This document shows, piece by piece, positions 12,166 to 23,222 of a DNA stretch of 64,000 nucleotides (the first letter of the stretch is position 1; each line of letters starts with the position of its first letter). This DNA comes from Prototheca cutis (taxonomy: Eukaryota; Chlorophyta; Trebouxiophyceae; Chlorellales; Chlorellaceae). The notes beneath the pieces are model-generated. The model saw only the letters and a list, made by a program, of their open reading frames with translations, searched no databases and was not told the DNA's origin. Made by a program: the position numbers and the translations under genes. The stretch lies in NCBI GenBank assembly GCA_002897115.2, contig BCIH01000006.1, positions 1,043,739 through 1,107,738 of the forward strand, in the 5' to 3' direction.

Positions 12166-15100
12166 AGACAATGACGTGCCGTCGGGCTTGCATGTAGAGC
12201 GAGGTTTCCCACTGCCCCTGGGCGCTTCCCTGGGATCGGGCCAGGTGCGGTGGGCGGTGGTGACGAGGCATGGTGGTGCATGCTGCCTGAGCGGAGGCAT
12301 GTGTGCCTCGTCAGGACAGGGTTTTATTCGCACCACATGGCCTGCGCTTGACACCTCCCTTGCAGGCAATAAACTTTGCACTCTATTCCAGCACGGCGGT
12401 CGGGGTGACGCTGTGCTTCTTCAGTCCCGAGGACCTGCGCCGAGGCCGAGTGAGCTGGGAGCTTGAGCTGGACCCGTCTGTGCACCGTACGGGCGCCACC
12501 TGGCACGTCGCCATCACAGGCCTGGACCCCTCCCTGCTCTATGGTGTGTACCCTAGGGTCGTTCGGCGGTGAGGAACTTCTAGTTGTTGCTGATGCATGA
12601 ACGTCCCTGTGCCCCCGTGTCGTGTCTGGGGCTTGCGGACTGCGGTGTGGGAGGAAGACCCGGGCCCTTGACAGGACTCAGGCTCTTGAGTCTTTGCATG
12701 AGCACAGTTCAGTTCTGGGGGGANCCGCGATGCACGACAAGTGGCCACCAGTGCCACCTCCCTTCCACCGCAATTTTGCTGCAGGCTACAAGGTTGACAA
12801 CGGCGTGAATGCTGTAGGGGTAGTGCCCGCAGCCTCGGTAAGATTCTGACGAGCACAGGCGGGAAACTCAAATTCATGGGTGGTGCCTCCGTCAGGCAAC
12901 CCCACCATCACCGTCGGTCCCCATTCTTTCTTTCCACGCAGCCCCCTGTGGTGCTGGATCCCTATGCCAGGCGCATCGAGAATGGCAGGGACACGTTTGG
13001 CGCCCTGGGACCGGTGCGCGAGGGAGTTCGAATTGCATGCTGCTTGCCGATGAACGGGGCCGACTTCCTTGCTCGCTTGCGTGAGTGGGTGTGCACATGT
13101 GGGCTGCCCATTCCAGATCAGTAACCATACCCACTGCCACAAGCGGGTCGTTGGTTGACTTTCGCATCTCGCAGGACCTGGCGTATGGGACGCCTGGAGT
13201 GCTAGGACAAGGGCCCACCTGGCCTCAGGCAGCCGCCAGGCTGCCTTCCTACCGACCGGGCAAGCCGAGAACCCCAGCAACAGGCTCATCCCCTGCTGCC
13301 ACAGGCCCCGGTTCCGTGANGAACGACGGGTTTGACTGGGAGGGCGACCGCCCGCCGCGGCTGCCCATGGAGGACTTGGTCATCTACGAGATGCATGTCC
13401 GCGGGTTTACGGCGCATCCCTCCAGTGGCGTGGCTGCGCCGGGGACGTTCTCGGGCGTGGAGGAGAAGCTTGACTATCTGCAGCGTCTGGGGATCAACTG
13501 CATCGAGCTCATGCCCGTCCACGAATTCAACGAGCTCGAGTACTATGTACGTGGTTTGTGGTTTTGTCTACTCTCGGTGCTCTTGTTTCTGATTTGTCTG
13601 CTGCATTTACCAGGGTTGCCATCAATGTGAGGGTCTGGATGGTGGCCCAAGCCNGAGGNGCAGTGGCCAAGCGTGATCCATGCTGGGCACAGATTGANGG
13701 CAAGCTTGTTTTGCCCGCAAATCCCATTCTACATCTCAAAATCCATGCAGGTTCTGGGGCAGGAGCCTGAGCGCTACAACTTTTGGGGCTACTCCACACT
13801 GGGATTCAATGCACCCATGGCCCGGTACGGCAAGTCTGACGCCGCACTCGAGCTCAAGTAGGTCCAGGATTAGGGTGACAGAGGCTCGACTGATCATGGC
13901 CATCTTGCAACAGCACGTTCTGGTCCTTGCTGGGATTGTTTGCTGGAACGATGCTTGGTGTGCAGGAGGGATCCAGTTCTGGCACACTGTCCCATTCGTG
14001 CATGTGATCATTGGCTGTCTTGGCATTGGGTAACAACGGGCATGGCCCTCATTCCTGTAGTGACAATGGGCATGGGCCTCATTATTCTGGTAACAACGGG
14101 CATGACTTTCACCGCATTACTGCAGGTCCCTGGTCAAGGCCTGCCACCAGCGAGGCATGGAGGTGATTCTGGACGTCGTTTTCAATCACACTGCTGAGGG
14201 CAGCGAGCAGGGCCTGACCCTCTCATTTAGGTAGAAAGTGGGAAAGAGGATGTACTGGAGACAATGTTGTGCAAGGCAGGCGATAGAAAGCGTCCGTGTC
14301 ACGGCACGACACGTCACGTCATGTCATGTCATGTCATGTCATGTCATGTATGTATGTATGTATGTATGTATGTTATCAACCCACTCGGCAACCAGCGACC
14401 CTGCATTTCTCGCTTTCCTCCTGCAAATAAACAATAAACATGAAATATAACAAACCCGAGCCGTGTAGGGGTCTGGACAACGTGACGTATTACATGCTGG
14501 CGCCGCAGGGCGAGTGTTATAACTACTCGGGGTGTGGCAACACCTTCAACTGCAACCACCCTGTCGTCTCCGCGTTCATTGTGGACTGCCTGCGATGGTG
14601 GGTGCGGGAGTTCCACGTCGACGGCTTTCGCTTTGATCTGGGCAGCATCCTGACCCGAGCGCCCAGCGTGTGGACGAGCGTGTGTGCGGAGCACGCGCAG
14701 CAGAGTCATCAGCCAGGTCGGAGGGTGCTCGTCGATGACGATGGCTGGCACAGCAGTGGTGCTGGCGGTTCAACCAGTGCCGCCAGGCCCTCATCATCGA
14801 CAGCAGCAACGGTGGCAGTGAGTTCAATGCCGCAGCCTCCACCAAGGCACGAGCCTGATGGCGCGGGCGTGCCGACGGGGACGCCGCTGTCGGACCCCGG
14901 TTTGATCGAGGCCATTTCGACTGACCCTGCGCTGGCCGGGACAAAGCTCGTGTCCGAGGCCTGGGATGCGGGGGGCCTGGTGCAGCTGGGCGCTTTCCCA
15001 CACTACGGTGGGCGCTGGGCGGAATGGAACGGCCGCTTCCGTGACGCCGTTCGCGCTTTCCTCAAGGGCACTGAGGGCCTTGGCGCTGCAGCTTTTGCCG

Positions 15101-16495
15101 CAGCGCTGGGGGGATCGCCGGACGTTTTCCTCCACCCCGCGCCGGCCGAAGACTGGTGGGGCACGGGGTCGGGCGCGTGCTGGCGGGGGGGGCGGGGCCC
15201 CGCCGCCGGAGTCAACTTTGTCACCGCCCACGACGGCTTTTCGCTGGCAGACCTCGTGTCCTACAACGAAAAGCATAATGATGCCAACGGCGAGGGAAAC
15301 AGGTGTGTGCACACGTTTGGAGAGGGGCCTTCTTTTGTTGTGGGGGTGTGGCTGTGTCTATGGAGAGTGTGCTTGCGAGGTGCATGCATTTGCTTGTTGG
15401 GCCTGCTGGTGGACTGCACAGGCGTTACGGATGGGGCTGGGAGCAGGATCACGAGTGCTTTGACAAAGAAATCACAAACATCCTCCGCATGCAGGGACGG
15501 TGAATCGCATAACTTGAGCTGGAACTGCGGGGAAGAGGGACCAACAGGCAACCCCTGGGTCACAGGCCTGCGGGCGCGGCAGGTCCGGAATCACATGGCT
15601 GCCCTGCTCCTCTCCCAGGGCGTTCCCATGCTAGTACAGGGCGATGAGTATGGCCACAGGTATGTAGTGTACTTTTCGTGCGTCTGTGTTCTTTTGGGGG
15701 GGGCTTGCTTGTGCACTCGCCGGCAACACGAGCACACCTCCCACTCTCCAAGCCAACCCTGCAGCAAGGGCGGGAACAACAACACGTATTGTCATGATGG
15801 ACCAATCAACTATGTGGACTGGGATGAGGCCAACGCTGATCGGGGCGGCCTTGCGAGGTTTGTTCGTGCGCTGCTTCAGCTCAGGTAAGAGGGACGGAGA
15901 GCGGGGCGGTGTTCCTAGTGCCAGGAAAACAGCTTTGGGTTGGGGGACACGGTCTTCAACCCATCGGTGGACGTGGATGCGGACCTGCATCCACAGGAAA
16001 TAAACCTTGATGAGGGGGGTAAACATGACATAATCTGAACCCACCAGCAAAACGCCCCCCCCCCCTCCCCCAAGCAGGGCGCGCAACCCGCTGCTGCGGC
16101 AGGGATCCTGGCGCGAGGGGTCTCAGATCACCTGGCACGGACTTGACCCCGGTATCGAGCCTGACTGGGGCGAGGGCGGCCGGTTTGTTGCCTTTTCGCT
16201 TCCAGACCCAGTGCCCGGGCAGGCAGGCGGTGGGCTGTACGTAGCATTCAATGCGGGGCACCTCCCCGTAGCTGCCACGCTGCCCCACTGGCCGGACCGG
16301 CTGTGGCAGGCGGTCCTAGACTCGAGCAAGGCACCGCCCTTTGACGTGAACGTGGTGGATGACGTGCTGAGTCAGCGCGAAGTTGACGCGCTGCGCGCTG
16401 CATGGCAGCCGTGGCAGCGGGCAGGGGTGCTGCCTTTACTGCCGTATTCCTGCGTGGTCTGCGTATCCGTGCTCGACTCCTCAGAGCAAGGGTGA
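12166..16495 (+). CDS. ISA1: isoamylase-type starch debranching enzyme (ISA1-like)
   Basis: A GH13 alpha-1,6-glucan hydrolase that trims pre-amylopectin in the plastid. The first supported exon ends at 12244 ([14 protein letters not shown]). Then come the CBM48-like exons ([18 protein letters not shown] 12366-12543; [15 protein letters not shown] 12942 onward), the barrel exons ([50 protein letters not shown]), region I ([12 protein letters not shown]), the ISA signature [17 protein letters not shown], the nucleophile region [10 protein letters not shown], the acid region [12 protein letters not shown] and [17 protein letters not shown], then [19 protein letters not shown]. The stop is at 16493-16495. 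EAWDAGG and NTYCHD resemble ISA1 more than ISA3. An insertion of about 65 Ser/Pro/His-rich residues (14660-14870) sits between the nucleophile and the TPLSDPG segment. The true start was not found. Confidence 0.92.
14020..14125 (+). repeat. imperfect tandem repeat in an isoamylase intron
   Basis: Three imperfect units built around (G)TAACAACGGGCATG / TGACAATGGGCATG, spaced about 30 bases, lie just upstream of the [10 protein letters not shown] exon. Confidence 0.6.
14311..14372 (+). repeat. ATGTC pentamer and ATGT tetramer microsatellite in an isoamylase intron
   Basis: About six copies of ATGTC pass directly into about six copies of ATGT. The tract is intronic, between the GLTLSF exon and the [12 protein letters not shown] exon. 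Confidence 0.85.
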
Positions 16496-17026
16496 CGGTG
16501 GAGATGATGGGAAACAGTGACGTAGCTTCTTTTTTGAGGTTCATGCCCTTTAACGCAGCTCCGTCAGTCGATTGTTCAGACCACTGGTGCGACTGGCAGC
16601 CGTGTCCATGGTGCAAAAGGCCCCGCCACCACGTGCTTTGAGACGATCAACCACCATCGATTTTGTTGCTGTTGAATAAACACTGCAGTCAACCAATGAA
16701 TTGCCATGGCTGCCTTGACGACATGGCAGGTCTCCATTGCTCCAGGTCGGGACCCGCCTGAAAAGCAGGGCCACAGTCCACGGCAAGGCCTTTGCACACA
16801 GTCGCACAGGACACCCTGCCAACTTGAGACCATCAAAGCTGGCTTCAACAGCATTTGAAAGGGAGAGAGAGCGGGGTTCCACACAATCTGTTGCGACTGC
16901 CATTCAAAAAATTGTATTTGGCAGACAAGGATTGCATCGTCATGAGCAATGCATAACGTTGCAGGGAAAGCAACACAGTCTCTCTCCAAACCGTATTTCA
17001 TCACCCGGCTGGCTGCCCTCCTGTGA

Positions 17027-18015
17027 TCAGGAGGTATCCACACCAAAGAAGGAGCCCACAACATGCGTAACGGCTGTGGCAGTGGACAGCGGTGTTTGGG
17101 GGTGAGCGTGCCAATCATTCCCCTCTCGCTGTTGGTTTCATCGCATGCAACAATTTCCTGCTCCTGCCCTTTCCATCAAAGAGCTTCAGCCAGGTCCCTC
17201 TTTGTCCCTGGCCATACTTACCCATGGCGAGGCACCCGCCAATGACGACCCGTGTGGCACCCCGGGCCACAGGCACGCCTCCAAGCTTGGATGATAGCAT
17301 CCCCGTGACTGCAAGCATGCCTAAGGTGACGAGGAAAATGGCGGCAGAGCGGCTGCCTGGGTCTGGAGGCGCCAGCGCAGCCGCCATCAGTGGCGCGCTG
17401 CCACCAATGGTGAAGGCCGCCAGGCTGGACATGGCGGCTTGCACGGGGCTCGCCAGCTGCTCGCCCTCCACGCCATGTTTTTCCCGGGCATGCACCTCAG
17501 CCGGAGCCGTGCTGTGCTCTGTCAGAGTGGCAGCCACGGCGTGGGCAAGGTCGGCCGGCAAGCCCTTGGCCTGGTACGATCGTGCCAGCTCAGTAATTGC
17601 TGCTGCCTAAAAGGGAAGAGAAAGGTGGACGCCCATCAACAAGGACAATGATCTATTACTCCCAGATGCGACGAGAACAAATAAAACACGAAAGCATGAC
17701 CAAACCTTGCCCGCGGCGCCTTCATGCTTGAGCTTGTGCTCCTGGCGGCTCAGGTCGGCGGCCTCCGAGTCTCGTTGCGTGGACACGGAGACATACTCCC
17801 CCACAGCCATGGAGCAGGAACCAGCCACAATGCTGGCAACCCCTGTGATGANCAGGGTGTGCTGGTCCACAGCGGTGGCGCTGACACCGGCCAGGAGGCT
17901 GGAGGTGCTGACGAGACCATCACTCGCACCCAGCACACCTGCCCGCAGCCACGAGGCCCGACTGCTAAAGGACCTGTGTGTGTGTGGGCGGGGAGGGCAC
18001 ACAAATGTGGATGCG
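17027..18015 (-). CDS. CCC1/VIT-family (nodulin-21-like) iron/manganese transporter
   Basis: A vacuolar-type Fe/Mn transporter of the CCC1/VIT1 family. Supported exons: 17973-17706 (RASWLRAGVLGASDGLVSTS, then GVASIVAGSCSMAVGEYVSV and QRDSEAADLSRQEHKLKHEG), 17606-17222 (AAITELARSYQAKGLPADLA, IGGSAPLMAAAL, the TM segment FLVTLGMLAVTGML, RVVIGGCLAMG) and a 47-nt last exon 17073-17027 (AVTHVVGSFFGVDTS, stop). The GASDGLVST and GEYVSVST motifs are the family hallmark. The metal-binding linker between TM2 and TM3 (EAADLSRQEHKLK) is present, and four to five TM segments are visible. The first exon, upstream of 17973, is not resolved. It must end in phase 2. Metal specificity is inferred from family only. 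Confidence 0.87.
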
Positions 18016-18235
18016 TTTAGAGGACAATNAGCTTGGTAATCTTCTTGTACACGAGATTCGAACTTCTCCTGTGCAAGTTGNTTTCCCCTGGTTGGCTCCT
18101 GGCACCGTGCACGCCCTGGGCTTTCTGATGGCCACCCGGTTAACCATGCCATCGGACAAGCACCCCACCAGCACAGACATCCAATAAAAACACTAGACGC
18201 AGCACCACCCAATCTAAAAATCGTCTATAAAGATA

Positions 18236-18400
18236 TTACTCTTCATTTTCGTCCGTGGGCTGAGAAGTATTGGTGCTGAGCCATCGTCGAGCTGGCGCCG
18301 AGCACCCGTGCGTCCCGCTTCTCAAGCTCCATTCGCCGCCTCTCTGCACGGCAAGAAGTCGCCTTCCTAGAGCCCCGAGGGCTGCAATTTTGCATGACAT
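18236..18400 (-). CDS. possible small mitochondrial-type protein
   Basis: A short frame begins MSCKIAALGALGRRLLAVQ and ends RRWLSTNTSQPTDENEE before a TAA. The N-terminus is Arg-rich without acids, and RRWLST resembles a mitochondrial processing site, followed by an acidic end. That is suggestive of a real small organelle protein or a first exon, but there is no family match and no neighbouring support. Confidence 0.25.
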   Translation of the reverse strand: MSCKIAALGALGRRLLAVQRGGEWSLRSGTHGCSAPARRWLSTNTSQPTDENEE

Positions 18401-18672
18401 GGTGCAATGGGATGTAGCTAACAGAATGTAAAGCTCAATGAGAAACACAGTCCTGGAAGCCGTGATTCATCGCTCTCGTAAGCAGGCGGATTCCGCGCAA
18501 GTTCCAGGCCCTGTTTCAAACACGCGCCTGCTGTGGTGGACGGCCGATCGGAGCATACCGTCATGAGAACACATTACGATCTCAGGAACTGACGCACACC
18601 AAACACTGCAGCCCACATCTTCATTATTGCGTGGCCCTGTACTGAATTCATCATAGGGGCGTTTGGGCCATC

Positions 18673-19287
18673 ATGGACGCGGCGGAGCTGAAATCGCTCA
18701 AGGTCAANACTGGCACCGTCCGGCGCCTTCGGAAAGAGCTGGCGATGTACGTGGAGGAGCAGCGCAGCGAGGCGGCCAAGGTGGACAAGCTCAAATCTGA
18801 GGGTGCTGATCCTCATGACATCAAATATGCGGTGAGTTACCGGATCGTGTGGGTGCTGGTGGGTGATCCGACGCCTGTCTTGTGCCCACGCATTGACCTC
18901 TGCCTGGCAGGGCGGGGCCCCTGGAAACACGCTCTTCCGAGGCGCGGCCTTCTCTGGGCCGTGGTCGACATGCACACACATGAGAGGCTACATTCTCTGA
19001 CCCTGCTGCGCGCAGGAAAACATCCTGGCAGAGTCTGCTGCCATGATCCCAGACACCCGGCAACGGCTGGACCAGGCCCAGCAACAGCTCAAAACCGCGC
19101 TGGTGAGGTTTGTGTCCTTGAGTCGGCATGCCAGCGCAGTGCCATTGCATGCACGACAGGGTCCACCAATGCAGCGCACATGTGCCACGCTACCACTCAG
19201 GATCAAGCGGGTGAAGAGACGGGTCCAGAGGTTCAGGCTGCCAAGGAGGAGCTGGAGCATCCGCAGGCACAGGAAGGCTCCTCCTGA
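18673..19287 (+). CDS. TBCA: tubulin-binding cofactor A (tubulin folding chaperone)
   Basis: Cofactor A captures folding intermediates of beta-tubulin in the cytosol. Exons are 18673-18831, 19016-19102 and 19201-19287, all in phase 0, giving about 110 residues, which is the usual size. Exon 1 reads MDAAELKSLKVxTGTVRRLR ... ELAMYVEEQRSEAAKVDKL, exon 2 ENILAESAAMIPDTRQRLDQ, and exon 3 a Glu/Gln-rich tail ending EHPQAQEGSS. The I/VKTG-V-RL-KE start and the ES-MIPD-RRL motif are diagnostic. The product is an all-helical coiled coil with no signal peptide. Confidence 0.92.
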   Translation: MDAAELKSLKVXTGTVRRLRKELAMYVEEQRSEAAKVDKLKSEGADPHDIKYAVSYRIVWVLVGDPTPVLCPRIDLCLAGRGPWKHALPRRGLLWAVVDMHTHERLHSLTLLRAGKHPGRVCCHDPRHPATAGPGPATAQNRAGEVCVLESACQRSAIACTTGSTNAAHMCHATTQDQAGEETGPEVQAAKEELEHPQAQEGSS

Positions 19288-19395
19288 GTGAGAATCGGCT
19301 GGAAAGTTGCATTCCAGGGCCAATTTGGTTGCCAATCCCACACCTCGTCCTGAAACAGCATCACCTGTCCCAACTGTGAATCTATCGCGTGTGTA

Positions 19396-20003
19396 CCGTG
19401 CAGGGCAAAATGATGAACCCCTTGTTTGAGGTTTGTGACAAGACTCCCACCTGCACAGCAAGGGCATGTTTTTCAAACAAGATGCCTGTTGGATCGCATT
19501 CCCTTGCCACATCGCTCAGAGGATGGGTTGGGTTCCTTCTTGGCAGCAGGACAGGTCGTGCAGGGAGCAGACACCTGAGGTGGTGTGTCATCAGCTGGTG
19601 CTGCACCAACGAGGAGTGCCGGGCCCCGAAAGGCGAGCATCGTCTCTGGAACAGAGACTTGATGGCGTGTCTGAACATGAGGCACATTGTGTAGAGCCTG
19701 CGGAAGACCGGCCAGCGACCTCAGTGCTTCCAGCGCCCAGCGCCGCAGTGCTGATGGACATCCATCCATCCATCCTGGGGGTCATAGCCTTCCAAACAGG
19801 GGTTTTGCACCCTGGGGGCTCCTCCCCTGCCCCGAAAAAAGGGAAAGCAACTCCGGAGGTGGCCCATCATTAAGATGGTCATCCACCTTCCTATTGCCCT
19901 GTGGGGGGTGACAATTCACAGCCATCAGTGATGCCCAGCAACCCCCGGGGTGATGTGACGCTGGTGCTGGCGGAGCTGGTTGCATTATTTTTGTCCTGCA
20001 CGG
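19396..20003 (+). mobile_element. TIR-bounded element copy B with zinc-ribbon ORF fragment
   Basis: The left end CCGTGCAGGGCAAAATGATG and right end GCATTATTTTTGTCCTGCACGG are inverted repeats, which extend by TA to TGTACCGTGCAGG / CCTGCACGGTACA. The length is 608 bp. The body is nearly collinear with copy A, including the LWNRDLMACLNMRHIV segment (about 19645-19690). The ribbon ORF is broken: bases around 19570-19620 shift frame and the downstream reading meets a stop at GTGTAG (19690). The copy lies just after TBCA and before the GA tract. Confidence 0.75.
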
Positions 20004-20158
20004 TACATTGGCCTAAGCATGGCTCTGTTGGGAGAAAGGAAGGAATCTGTGGGGTTTGGAGGAGGCTGAGCACGCAAGGAATGCCGGGGACATACTCGCA
20101 CACATGGTGAGGGGTAGTTGACGGCGTTCCGACTTCACAACAAGGTGCATTTTAGGGG

Positions 20159-20159
<1 letters not shown>

Positions 20160-20216
<57 letters not shown>
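20160..20216 (+). repeat. (GA)n microsatellite, about 28 units
   Basis: An uninterrupted GA dinucleotide run in the intergenic region between element B and the 3' end of the MAPK15-like gene. Confidence 0.95.
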
Positions 20217-20218
<2 letters not shown>

Positions 20219-20383
20219 TCAAGCGGAACGGCACCCCTGGTCGCAGGCCGGCGTGTGCTTANGTTCCTGCGACGACAGCACCATCCGGGATCAAAGCCCC
20301 AGCAGCGTGCATCGGGCATGAATTCACAACACACAGCCCCACGGAGGAACAGAAGATTGATGCTGGAACCCAAAAATCCAAGG

Positions 20384-22786
20384 TCATACGTGGGTAGCCA
20401 CTGCGGCGTGCCGCTGCACGTGGGCATCGTTGCCTGCTGCATGCGTCTTGGAGGCCTGGCTGCCACTGTCCCGCCGNGCCGCCCTTGCCGCCTCACGCTC
20501 CCGCATCCGTCTCCGTGCCTCTTTCTTCTTGCGCAGAATCTCCAGGTACAACTTGTCCCGGTACTCGGCAATCGTATACTGCAGGGGTGATGGTGTTGTT
20601 TGCTCAGTCTTTTGAGAGGTGGTTGAGGTGAGGGGCTTGGTAAAGTGGGCATGACAGTCGCCCCTCGAGCCCATGACCACCCCCCCCCCCCCCCCCCCCA
20701 TTTCCCTCAACGGCACTCGTCTCGTTGCACATCGCAGTCACCCATAGCCACAAAACACCGCCATGCCTTGGTGTTGTCGTCGATGGGGATCTCGATGGGC
20801 CCCGGGGCGCAGGGCTCATCTTCGGGGCTGTGGAACTGGGCGCAGTAGGGATGACGCANCGCCTCCTCCGCCGTGATGCGCCTGTCCGGGTTGAACTGCA
20901 GCAGGCGCTGCAGCAGGTCCAGCGCCTCGGGGGANGCTGTCGGGAAGGCGGCCTCAAACCGGGGTCCATCCGGCGCACGCATCGACTCCAGCATCGTCGC
21001 TGCATGGGGTTTGGACGTGAGAGTTGAGGGGCCCGTGGCAAGGTGCTATCGCTGCGCAGCATCACGGCCAACGCAGCATACCTGCAAAGGGGCTTTGCAC
21101 CGACTCGGCATCCTCTGGGCTGGGCCGACCCGTGACCTCGAGGATGCGGTCCAGCTGGTTCATGGTAGAGGTTCCGGGGAAGATGGGCCGCCCAGTCAGC
21201 AGTTCACCCAGAATGCAACCTGTTTTGAGTGTGCGGAGAGGGGAGGTGTGCTGTTGCCCGAAGACAAAGACCTGTGATTTGTTTGTGGGCACATCATCTG
21301 TTTTTGCAGCCCATCCGTCCCGGTCAGCGTACGACCGCCAGCCCTGCAAGTCCATCACGGTGCAGGCATCAAGTGCCCAACAACCAGCCAACCGCCAAAG
21401 ACAATTCAAATTGAACCCATGCACACTCACCGCAGGCCCACATGTCCACGCCGTAGGTGTAGCGCATGGAGGACAGCAGGATCTCCGGCGCGCGGTACCA
21501 CCGCGTGGCCACGTAATCAGTCAGCACGGCGGGGCCCTCCTCGGGCCCGCGGCCCAGCTGGGCAGCCGACCGGGCAAGTCCAAAATCAGCCATCTTCACC
21601 GCACACTCGCTGTTCAGCAGCACGTTGCTGGGCTGCAGCGCAACAGGAAAGGAGGTTTTCTTGGTGAGTGGGAGGGGATTGTTATCCTAAGGAAACTGGA
21701 CGAATGAGCTGGAGCAGCCAGGCGNGTGCCAGACTCTCGTGCATGGTCATGGTGGCACAAGGACAGGCTTCCATCCATCAATTCCCGCTTCCGCCCAGAA
21801 ACGTCTCTCTCAGCCAACCGACCCTCCAGCAAGCACACGGGACAAGCATTCAAGGCATGCAGGAGAAATGCATCCAGAGAGAGCAACACCCCATGCACAG
21901 AGGAAAGCTTGCTTGCCTTGATATCCCGGTGCAGGAGCTTGGCAGAGTGGATGTACTTGAGTGCCCGGAAAATCTGGTACATGATGTACTGCTTGTGGAT
22001 GTCCTCCAGAATGTCTGCCCGAATGACGGCATGCAGGTCTGTCTCCATAAACTCAAAGATCAAGTAGATGTCCTGGTCGTTCTCCGCCTTGAGCACGTTC
22101 AGCAAGCTGCGATTGGGAGAATCGATGGGTGTGGGTGTGTGGGTGGGGAGGAGGTGTCTCCACATGTGTGTTTGTGTCCATGCATGCGCATGCAACGGTT
22201 GATGAAGGGGCACCAGTCGCATCCTGATGGCTGGCAGCGGGCCACCCCTGCACAAGGGCACCGCCCATCCACCACGAGGTGCAGCCGACCTCACCGGACG
22301 ATGTTCTCATGATTGCACAGCTCTTGGAGGAACATGATCTCCCGGAATGTCCTCTGCAGGGCGGCAGAGATTGCGCGCGGCACTGAGCACCCCGCGCACG
22401 AGGGGACACACACACACACAAACGCGCCATCCCCCAATTGAATGGCAATGCACCAGCTCTTCAAAGGCAGCAATTGAACAATCCACTGCATACCTGGGCA
22501 TCCGTGGCATTCTGAAAGGCGTCGAAGATTTTCTTCAGCGCCACCACATCCCCCGTCCGCTTGTCCACCGCCCTCCAAACGATGCCATAGGCCTGCGGAG
22601 CTTATTCGCGGTGGGGGGATGGCGCGGCGTATTTTCCCCGCGAGACCTTCACCATCACAATGAAAAAGCTCAGACGCCATGAAACAAGAGTATCATGGAC
22701 AGCTCGGGGTCGCGACTCACCCCTTTGCCCAGCTTCTGTTGGATCTCATACTTCTTGAGGACGTGGGCGTCGATCGCCTCGGTCAT
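20384..22786 (-). CDS. MAPK15: ERK7/MAPK15-type atypical MAP kinase with TDY activation loop
   Basis: A Ser/Thr protein kinase. Eight exons keep frame: 22786-22721, 22592-22494, 22353-22295, 22106-21917, 21632-21431, 21219-21082, 20999-20767 and 20578-20384. Motifs in order: [20 protein letters not shown], glycine loop [19 protein letters not shown] (catalytic Lys), [17 protein letters not shown], catalytic loop [18 protein letters not shown], activation loop [29 protein letters not shown], and the C-lobe ending [24 protein letters not shown] and the ILGE-L-G-P-FPGTST region are specific to the ERK7/8 subfamily, which animals use in cilium biology. The loop is TDY rather than TEY. The tail is short and basic ([14 protein letters not shown]). 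Introns 4 and 7 appear to use GC donors (GCAAGC, GCATGG). Role in this alga is unknown. Confidence 0.93.
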
Positions 22787-23222
22787 CGCTGCCCGGCACC
22801 CGCCCCGGCGTTCGGGGCCCTCTTATCAGCTCTGACAAATGTATCCCGCGTGTTCTGAGCGTCTGCCTGTCCGGGGCATGCCGCCCGGGTGGTCAATACG
22901 TTCCCGGCTGCTGCACTTGAAATTTCAAGCGGGCGATGACCCGCGCCCCGCTTTCTTCCTTCTGAGCAGGAACTCGCGGGCGTTTCGGAGGTGGCACACG
23001 TGCTGAGCTGGCCACTATGCCAATCATTGCTAAATAGAGCGCTCGTGGGCACGTCACAGTTCAGCTCAGCTACAGCAGTAGAATAAGCGCCGACATTTCA
23101 TCTCCATTCATATTTTGCAAGTTTACACCGGCCATCGCCTCGCGAGCTTGGTAGTTTTATTCTCTCATTCGGGAGTGGGTTATCGCATCACACCTGCACC
23201 CCCGTTACGCACATCGAGCACC
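22787..23222. promoter_or_regulatory. divergent promoter region between MAPK15-like and acyl-CoA oxidase
   Basis: 436 bases separate the two start codons on opposite strands, so both promoters and 5' UTRs must share this space. No TATA box or known element was identified with confidence. Confidence 0.5.

Noticed and set aside
14311..14372. Short direct repeats that could suggest a CRISPR-like array
   Set aside because: They are a contiguous microsatellite with no spacers, in a eukaryotic intron.
20013..20652. Ser-Leu and Arg-Glu repeat proteins over the GA tract
   Set aside because: They are shadows of a (GA)n microsatellite with no conserved flanks.
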